Made by a program: the position numbers and the translations under genes
Source of the DNA: Sitta carolinensis
Taxonomy: Eukaryota > Chordata > Aves > Passeriformes > Sittidae
NCBI GenBank assembly: GCA_032173965.1
Contig: CM063309.1
Location: 3,144,402 to 3,208,401, forward strand
DNA: 64,000 bases
Reading direction: 5' to 3'
Shown: positions 40,561-61,100 of the stretch, piece after piece
How the letters are laid out: every line of letters begins with the position of its first letter
How positions within the stretch are numbered: position 1 is the first letter of the stretch
Notes under the pieces: generated by a model
Databases searched by the model: none
Told to the model about the DNA's origin: nothing
The model's input: only the letters and a program-made list of their open reading frames with translations

Positions 40561-41987
40561 CGGGGCGCCGCATCCCGGGACTCCTGAGGGAACAAAGGGA
40601 GCGCGGCGCGCTGAGGCCGGAGCGCCCCGCCGGCGGCGGCGAACCGCGGCTCTGAGGGAAAACCCGCGGCTGCGAGGAGGAGCGCGGCGGTTTTGGGGCG
40701 AAAAACCGCGGATTTGGGGGAAAAAAACCCGCAGATTTTGGGGGGAAAATGCGCGGATTTGGGCGCCGAGCGCGGCCGGGGGGCCCCGGTGCCCCGGCCT
40801 AGGGGAGGGGCTTAGAGCGCGCCGCGGATCGCGATTGGTCAGAACGGCGGCACGCCCCCGCGCTGATTGGCTGAGCGCCCCGCCGCTCGCCTCGACGCCG
40901 CCGCGCCACCATTGGGCGGTGAAGCCGTCGCTCCAAGCGCCGCCCCGCCTCCGCTCCGCCGCTATTGGTCTAGCCGCCTGTCAATCGCCGCGCCGCCCCG
41001 CCTGCCGTTCGCTTCTATTAAACCCCGCGCCCGCCACTCCGCGGGTGGGCCCGCCTCCCGCCCGCCGCCATTGGCCGGCGCGCCTGCCCGTCATTGCGGC
41101 GGGCCCGCCCCCGCGCTGCCGCCCATTCATCCGCCGCCCGCCGCCGGCGCTACCTGCGCGGAGAGCGGCTCCGGCGCGGGCCCCTTCGCCGCGGTTTGGC
41201 CGCCCCTCCGAGCCGCCGCCGCTCCGCGCTCCGCCCGCCAAAACCGCCCGCAGCGCGCAGGCGCCGCCGGCCGCGCTCCGCGCATGCGTCCGCCCGCCTT
41301 TTTTTTTTTTTTTTTTTTTCCCCCCCCTCCCTTCCTTCCCTCCCTCCCCTCCCCGCAGCCCGCCGCGATCGGCGCATGCGCTGCTGCGGCCGCACCTTGG
41401 GGCCGGCGGGCGGGCGGCCCCTGCTCGCCGCCGCCGGGAGTCGCCGCCGCCCCGCTCTGCGCCTGCCGCGCCGCGCTCGCCGAGCTGCGCTGGGCCCGCC
41501 GGCGGCCCGCGCTGAGCGACGGCCGCGCCCGCCAATCGCGCCCGTCCCCCCGCGCGTCCAGCCAATGAGCGCCGAGCGAGGGGCGGGCCCTCCGCCGCGC
41601 TAACCAATCCGCGGCGAGCAGGGGAAGGGGGGAGGTGGGGGGGGGGGTGTGTGTGGGGGGGGAAGCCTCCGGGCCGGAGCGGGAAAAGCCGCGCGAGGCG
41701 TGGCCACAGCGCCGCCGCCCAATCCGCGCGGCGCGAGGGCGGGACGCGCGAGGCGCCGACCAATCAGCGTCGACGTCGCGGGCGGAGCGCGGCGGGCGGG
41801 CCAATGGGGAGTCGGCGGCGGGCGGCGTCAGCCAATGGGAGGCGGCGCGGGGGCCGCGCGGGCGGCGGGGGCGGCGGGGTGAGGCGGCGGCGCTCGCGTC
41901 GCTCGGCCCCTTTCCGTGTCGGCCCTCGCCGAGGGAGCATCGCGCGCTGCCGCCACCGCCCGGCCCGCCCCGCGCCGCGCCGCCGCC
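40560..41987. promoter_or_regulatory. Divergent CBX5/HNRNPA1 CpG-island promoter
   Basis: A CpG-dense, largely non-repetitive 1.4 kb between the two genes. Five ATTGG boxes lie on the left (40834, 40866, 40911, 40964, 41070) and seven CCAAT boxes on the right (41532, 41562, 41604, 41719, 41760, 41801, 41832), so orientation changes once in the middle. Two NRF1-type sites (GCGCATGCG at 41280-41288; GCGCATGCGC at 41372-41381) lie in that middle part. A T run followed by a CT tract sits at 41300-41345. In mammals CBX5 and HNRNPA1 share such a promoter. Confidence 0.85.
41154..41300 (-). other. CBX5: Candidate CBX5 non-coding first exon
   Basis: A strong minus-strand donor (CGCAG followed by GTAGCG, exon end 41154) lies in the CpG island. 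Splicing to the acceptor at about 37959 would create the 5' UTR. The start site is unknown; the right boundary is a guess from the NRF1 site. Confidence 0.35.
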
Positions 41988-54442
<12,455 letters not shown>

Positions 54443-54454
54443 CGGCCAGGTGAG

Positions 54455-55840
54455 GGGGGAAAATGGGGAAAAAACCAGGGGAAAAGGGTGGGGAAAAGAT
54501 GGGAAAAGGGTGGGGAAAATTGGGGGGAAAATTGGGGGGAAAATGGGAGGAGGATTGAGAGAAAAGATGGAAAAACGGGGGAGAAAGGGAAGGGAAAGAA
54601 AAGGTTTGGGAGGAAGGTTCAGGGGAAAAGTGGGAAAATAGGGGGGAAAAAATGGTTGGGAAAAGATGAGGGAAAGGTGAAGGAGTGGGGAAAAGGGGGG
54701 AGGGATGAAGGAAAAGGGTTGGGGGAAAAGAATTGGGGGAAAATGAAAAGAGGGAAGTGAGAAAAGTTAGGGGAGAAAAAAATTGGAAAGAAATGGAAAA
54801 GTTAAAATGAGAGGAATTGAGAGAGAAAAGGTTGATTAAAAATAGGGGAAAAGGAAGGAAAAGGATGGAAACCAGGGAAAGGGTGGGAAGGGGTGGAGCT
54901 GGGAATTCCAGTGGGATCGGGGGTAGGGAATGGGGCAGAGAATTCCAGTGGGATCGGGGGTAGGGAATGGGGCAGAGAATTCCAGTGGGATCAGGGTAGT
55001 GAATGGGGCAGAGAATTCCAGTGGGATTGGGGCAGGAATCAGGGATTGAGGCAGGGATCAGGAGTGGGATCAGGGATTGGTGTCAGGTCAGGAGTGGGAT
55101 CAGGGATTGGGGTGGGATCAGGGCAGGGATCAGAGCTGGGAATTCCAGCGGGATTGGGGCAGGAATCAGGGATTGGGGCAGGGATCAGGAGTGGGATGAG
55201 GGATTGGGCTGGGATCAGGGCAGGGATTGGAGCTGGGAATTCCAGCGGGATTGGGGCAGGAATCAGGGATTGGGGCAAGGATCAGGACTGGGATCAGGGG
55301 TTGGGCTGGGATCAGGGCAGGGATCGGAGCTGGGAATTCCAGCGGGATTGGGGCTGTGCCCCTCCTGCAGCCCCCGGCACTGGAGCTGCTCCTGATCCCA
55401 ATCCCAGTCCTGATCCCCAAACCTGCCCCAATCCTCACCCCATCCCAACCCTGCCCCGGTTCCAAACCTGCCCCAATCCTGATCCCAGTCCTGATCCCGC
55501 CCTGATCCTGATCCTGATCCCAGTCCTGATCCCGATCCTGATCCTGCCCTGATCCTGATCCCAGTCCTGATCCCCATCCCCACTTTGCTCTGGTCCCGAT
55601 CCCAGTCCTGATCCCCATCCCAACCCTGCCCCAATCCCAAACCTGCCCTGATCCTGATCCCGATCCCGATCCTGATCCCCACCCTGCCCCGATCCCCATC
55701 CCAATCCCAATCCCCATCCTGCCCTGATCCCGATCCTGATCCCCATCCCAATCCCCATCCCCATCCTGCCCTGATCCCGATCCCAATCCCAATCCCCATC
55801 CCCACCCTGCCCCTCTCCCCATCCTGAGCTGCCCCGTCTG
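54455..55840. repeat. Repeats in the HNRNPA1 3' UTR intron
   Basis: A purine-rich gggaaaagatggggaaaa stretch to about 54890, then gggaattccagtgggatcgg units to 55360, then gatcctgatcccagtcctga units to 55830. Gene-less. Confidence 0.92.
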
Positions 55841-55848
55841 TCCCGCAG

Positions 55849-56120
55849 GAGCCGGAGCTGGGCGGGAGCCGGGGCGGCCCCTGGAGCCGGCGCCGGGCCG
55901 GCAGAGCCCCCGGGACCCCCGGGACCCCCCCGGGACCCCCCGGGACCCCCCGGGACCCCCGGATACCCCCGGATCCCACCTGGATCCCCCCGGGGCCGCC
56001 GTGAGGTCGCCGTGTCCGGGCTCCCCCCGCAGTTCCCGAGCGGAGCAGCCGGAATTCCCCGTGCCCTGTGTCCTGTACCCCACCCCCACCCCTCAATAAA
56101 TGTCTCTTGGGTTTTTTTTT
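55849..56120 (+). other. HNRNPA1: HNRNPA1 3' UTR terminal exon
   Basis: Follows a cccgcag acceptor and contains a cccccgggac run. It ends at an AATAAA whose downstream sequence (atgtctcttggg plus T run) resembles the end of mammalian HNRNPA1 mRNA. Confidence 0.7.
56095..56100 (+). terminator. HNRNPA1: HNRNPA1 polyadenylation signal
   Basis: AATAAA followed by tgtctcttgggttt, close to the human HNRNPA1 3' end (aataaatgtct plus T run). Confidence 0.8.
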
Positions 56121-56389
56121 TTTTTTTTTTTTTAAATTATTTTTTATTATTATTGTTAATTTTAGAGGCGGGGAGGGAGGGGGGGGCTGGGGGCCCTGCT
56201 CTTCCTCCTGATTGGTCGCCTCAGCTGTCAGTCACAGCCTGGCTCCGCCCCGCCTCTCTTGTCACCCCGGGTGTCCCTGGGGGTCCCTGGGGGTCCCTGG
56301 GGGTCCCAACCCCCCCCCCCATTAATTCCCACCTTCCCTTTTGTAGGAGCCGCCGGCCCCGGGAGAGGAGCCCGCGGAGGTGAGCGGGG

Positions 56390-57195
56390 GGACACTGGGG
56401 ACACTTGGGGACAAGGGGACAGCCCCGGGCTGGGTGACCCCCCCCGCCCCCCCAGCGCCCGCGGGACCCCCCGGTGCCCTCAATAAAAGGGTATTTTTGT
56501 ACCTGTGTCCCGTGTGTGGGGACAGGGCGGGAGGGAGGGCACGGGGACACCGCGGGGACACCGCTGGGACACCGTGGGGACAGGGACACCGTGGGGACAC
56601 TGCGGGGACACCGCGGGGGACACTGCGGGGACAGGGACACTGAGGGGACACCGTGGGGACAGGGACACGTGTGGGACACTGGGGATAGGGACACCGTGGG
56701 GACAGGGACATCAGGGGACACTGTGGGGACACTGCAGGGACACCGCGGGGACACCGCGGGGACACCGTGGGGACACCGCGGGGACAGGGACACCATGGGG
56801 ATAGGGACACCGTGGGGATAGGGACACTGTGGGTATAGGGACACTGAGGGGACACCGTGGGGACAGGGACATCATGGAGACACTGTGGGGACACTGCAGG
56901 GACACCGTGGGGACACTGGGGACACTGTGGGGACAGGGGCACCGTGGGGACACTGCAGGGACACCGTGGGAACAGGGACACTGTGTGGACACCATGGGGT
57001 CAGGGACACCGTGGGGACACTGTGGGGACAGGGAAACCATGGGGATGGGCACACTGAGGGGACACCGTGGGGACACCACGGGGTCAGGGACACTGTGGGG
57101 ACACTGAGGGGACAGGGACACAATGGGGACACTGTGGGGACAGGGAAACCATGGGGACACTGGGGACACTGTGGGGACACTGTGGGGACAGGGAA
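56390..57195. repeat. gacaccgtggggacagggac array
   Basis: Tandem 10-12 bp modules (ggggacaccgt, ggggacactgc, agggacaccat) between HNRNPA1 and COPZ1, interrupted by the second poly(A) site. Confidence 0.93.
56482..56487 (+). terminator. Second, unassigned polyadenylation signal
   Basis: AATAAA with a GT-rich downstream stretch (cctgtgtcccgtgtgtgggg), 387 bp after the first. Upstream lies a possible exon at 56348-56380 (ttttgtag acceptor; its open frame reads RSRRPRERSPRR then stop) ending at GTGAGC, and a second acceptor at about 56451. It may be an alternative HNRNPA1 end. Confidence 0.55.
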
Positions 57196-57199
57196 ACCA

Positions 57200-57345
57200 T
57201 GCAGTGCCCGTGTCCCCAACACCGGGGGGTGGCAGTGCCCGTGTCCCCAGCACCGGGGGGTGGCAGTGCCCGTGTCCCCAACACCGGGGGGTGGCAGTGC
57301 CCGTGTCCCCGCCCGTGTCCCCGCGCTGTCCCCGCGCTGTCCCCG
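57200..57345. repeat. accggggggtggcagtgccc array
   Basis: Four copies of a 34-bp unit, gtgtccccaacaccgggggg plus tggcagtgcccgt, then ccccgcgctgt units. Confidence 0.9.
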
Positions 57346-57499
57346 CGCTGTCCCCGCCGCTGTCGCCGCTGTTTTTCCCGGGAACGGAGGGGAACAAAGG
57401 GAGGGGGGACACTGGGGGGACACTGGGGATATTGGGGGGACACTGGGGGGGTCCCGGGGATGAGGGGGGCACCTGGGGAGGGGGCGTGTCCCACCTGCA

Positions 57500-58098
57500 G
57501 CTCGGTGAGTGACAGCCGCTCCCGCCACGTGACCTCCGCCAGGGGGCGGGGCCTGGGCCGGGCCACGCCCCCGCCGCGCCTGTGGGGCGCTGCTGATTGG
57601 CGCTGGGGCCTTGTGGGGGTTCTGCTGTGTCCCCCAATGTCCCCCCATGTCCCCCCATGTCCCCCCATGTCCCCCCATGTCCCCCCACGACCCCAAGTGC
57701 CCCAAGGGGGCGTGACCACATCGGGGGCGTGGTCATCAGCATGAAGGGCATCGCTTCCTGTCACGTGCTCGCCGGCACAACCAATCAAGAGCCTGGGTCA
57801 GGTAAAAGGGTGACGTAAGCGCTTCCCCGGTCACTATGGCAACTGCATCGCCCCCTCCGCTTCCGGGAGCGCCGCGCAGCGGTGATGGACAGGTGGTTTG
57901 CCCAATCACCGGGCGTCTGGGGAAGCGCGGGAAAAATTGGCCCGCCCACCGCGCGGAAGCGCGCGGCGATTGGTGGGGCGGGGGCGGAGCCGGACCAATC
58001 AGCACGGCAGGGTAGGGCTAGCGGGAGTGATTGGCAGGCGAGCAGCCAATCAGCGGCGGGAGCTCTTCCGGCTCCACGTCGGCAGCGGCGGAGGCAAA
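57500..58098 (+). promoter_or_regulatory. COPZ1: COPZ1 CpG-island promoter
   Basis: A CpG-rich region ending at the COPZ1 ATG. E-boxes CACGTG at 57526-57531 and 57762-57767; CCAAT boxes at 57781, 57902, 57995 and 58046; ATTGG at 57969 and 58030; CRE-like TGACGTAA at 57811-57818; an RFX X-box-like GTCACTATGGCAAC at 57830-57843; an ETS-type cttccgg just before the start. A short ccccatgtc array sits at 57630-57690. Confidence 0.75.
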
Positions 58099-58116
58099 AT
58101 GGAGGCGCTGGTGCTG
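58099..58116 (+). CDS. COPZ1: COPZ1 exon 1
   Basis: MEALVL, with aaaatgg start context and GTAGGG donor. Human reads MEALIL. Confidence 0.92.
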
Positions 58117-61100
58117 GTAGGGCCGGGGGGGCCCGGGGGTTTGAGGGGACTGGGGGGGATTGGGGGGACTGGGGGGAGTGAGGGGACTGGGGGGGACTGG
58201 GGGGAATGGGGGGGACTGGGGGGGAGTGGGGAGACTGAGGGGACTGAGGGGGAGTGGGGGGACTGGGGGGAGTGAGGGGACTGGGGGGAATGGGGGGACT
58301 GAGGGGACTGGGGAGAGTGGGGGGGATTGAGGCACTGGGGGGACTGAGGGGACACCGGGGGTGTCCTGGGGTGCCAGCGTGGGGACACGGCGGGGGTCGC
58401 GGTGTGGGGGGCACAGGGTGGGCAGGGTGGCTCTGGGGTGACAGTCGGTGGCCCTGGGGTGGCACACGGTGGCCCTGGGGTGACAGTCGGTGGCCCTGGG
58501 TGGCAGTCGGTGGCCCCGGGGTGACACAGGGTGGCCCCGGGGTGACACAGGGTGGCTCTGGGGTGACACAGGGTGGCCCCGGGGTGACACAGGGTGGCTC
58601 TGGGGTGACACAGGGTGGCCCTGGGGTGGCAGTCGGTGGCCCTGGGGTGGCACACGGTGGCCGCGGGTGGCAGTCGGTGGCCGCGGTGTGCGGGGGTCCC
58701 CGGGGGTCCCCGGGCCGAGGTTCTGTCCTACACTCCGGCTGTGGCTCTGGGCAGTCAGTGCATCACAGAACTTGGTCCCGGGGGCCCGGAGCGACTGACG
58801 GGACAGACACGGGGACACGGGGACAGACACGGGGACAGACAGGGGGACACGGGGACAGACACGGGGACAGACAGGGGGACACGGGGACACGGGGACAGAC
58901 ACGGGGACACCGGGACAGACACGGGGACACGGGGGACAGACAGGGGGACACGGGACACGGGGACAGACACGGGGACAGACAGGGGGACACGGGGACACGG
59001 GGACAGACACGGGGACAGAGGGGACACCGGGACAGACAGGGGGACACGGGGACAGACACGGGGACAGAGGGGACACGGGGACAGACAGGGGGACACGGGG
59101 ACAGACAGGGGGAGAGACAGGGGGACAGAGGGACAGAGGGACAGGGGGACACAGGGACAGAGGGACAGGGGACACGGTGACAGCAGCTGCCTGGCCTGGT
59201 GGGGCCTCCCCTGGCGCTGGGGGACACGGGGTGTCTGTGTCCCCAGGGGGTGGCACTGTCCCTGTCCCTGTCCCCAGGGTGGGGTGGCACTGTCCCTGTC
59301 CCTGTCCCCAGGGTGGGGGTGGCACTGTCCCTGTCCCCAGGGTGGGGTGGCACTGTCCCTGTCCCTGTCCCCAGGGGGGTGGCACTGTCCCTGTCCCTGT
59401 CCCCAGGGTGGGGTGGCACTGTCCCTGTCCCTGTCCCCAGGGTGGGGTGGCACTGTCCCTGTCCCCAGGGTGGGGTGGCACTGTCCCTGTCCCTGTCCCC
59501 AGGGTGGGTGGCACTGTCCCTGTCCCTGTCCCCAGGGTGGGGTGGCACTGTCCCTGTCCCCAGGGTGGGGTGGCACTGTCCCTGTCCCTGTCCCCAGGGT
59601 GGGGTGGCACTGTCCCTGTCCCCAGGGTGGGGTGGCACTGTCCCTGTCCCTGTCCCCAGGGTGGGGTGGCACTGTCCCTGTCCCCAGGGTGGGGTGGCAC
59701 TGTCCCTGTCCCTGTCCCCGCAGGAGCCGTCCCTGTACACGGTCAAGGCCATCATCATCCTGGACAACGACGGCGAGCGGCTCTTCGCCAAGGTGGGGAC
59801 ACAGGGGGACACGGGGGACACAGGGGACACGGGGGGGGACACGGGGGGGACACGGGGGGGACACGGAGGGGACACGGGGGCCACTGCCCTGCAGGGGGAT
59901 GTGGCCCTGGGGAGGGAGGGGACAGGGTGGGTGGCCCGGGTGTCAGGGTGGGGGTGATGTCCCTGTCCCATGTCCACGGGCCTGTCCCTGATGTCCCCAA
60001 TGTCCTCAACATCGCCAATGTCCCCGATGTCCCAAATCCCCCCGATGTCCCCAACGGTGTCCCTGTGTCCCCAGTACTACGATGACACGTACCCCAGCGT
60101 GAAGGAGCAGCGCGCCTTCGAGAAGAACATCTTCAGCAAGACACACCGCAGTGACAGTGAGGGACAGGGGACAGGGGACAGGGGACACACCGCAGTGACA
60201 GTGAGGGACAGGGGACAGGGGACAGGGGACACACCGCAGTGACAGTGAGGGACAGGGGACAGGGGACAGGGGACACACCGCAGTGACAGTGAGGGACAGG
60301 GACAGGGGACAGGGGACAGGGGACACACCGCAGTGACAGTGAGGGACAGGGGACAGGGGACACACCGCAGTGACAGTGAGGGACAGGGGACAGGGGACAG
60401 GGGACACACCGCAGTGACAGTGAGGGACAGGGGACAGGGGACAGGGGACACACCGCAGTGACAGTGAGGGACAGGGGACAGGGGACACACCGCAGTGACA
60501 TGAGGGACAGGGGACAGGGGACAGGGGACACACCGCAGTGACAGTGAGGGACAGGGGACAGGGGACACACCGCAGTGACAGTGAGGGACGGGACAGGGGA
60601 CAGGGGACAACACCGCAGTGACAGTGAGGGACAGGGACAGGGGACAGGGACAGGGGACAACACGCGCAGTGACAGTGAGGGACAGGGGACAGGGGACACA
60701 CCGCAGTGACAGTGAGGGACAGGGACAGGGGACAGGGGGACAGGGGACACACCGCAGTGACAGTGAGGGACAGGGGACAGGGGACACACCGCAGTGACAG
60801 TGAGGGACAGGGACAGGGGACAGGGGACACACCGCAGTGACAGTGAGGGACAGGGGACAGGGGACAGGGGACACACCGCAGTGACAGTGAGGGACAGGGA
60901 CAGGGGACAGGGGACAGGGGACACACCGCAGTGACAGTGAGGGACAGGGGACAGGGGACACACCGCAGTGACAGTGAGGGACAGGGACAGGGGACAGGGG
61001 ACAGGGGACACACCGCAGTGACAGTGAGGGACAGGGGACAGGGGACACACCGCAGTGACAGTGAGGGACAGGGACAGGGGACAGGGGACACCCCGCAGTG

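Noticed and set aside
54896..55380. Possible coding exon reading GIPAGLGQESG
   Set aside because: Short gggattggggcaggaatcag repeats in the HNRNPA1 3' UTR intron; no splice-consistent conserved exon.
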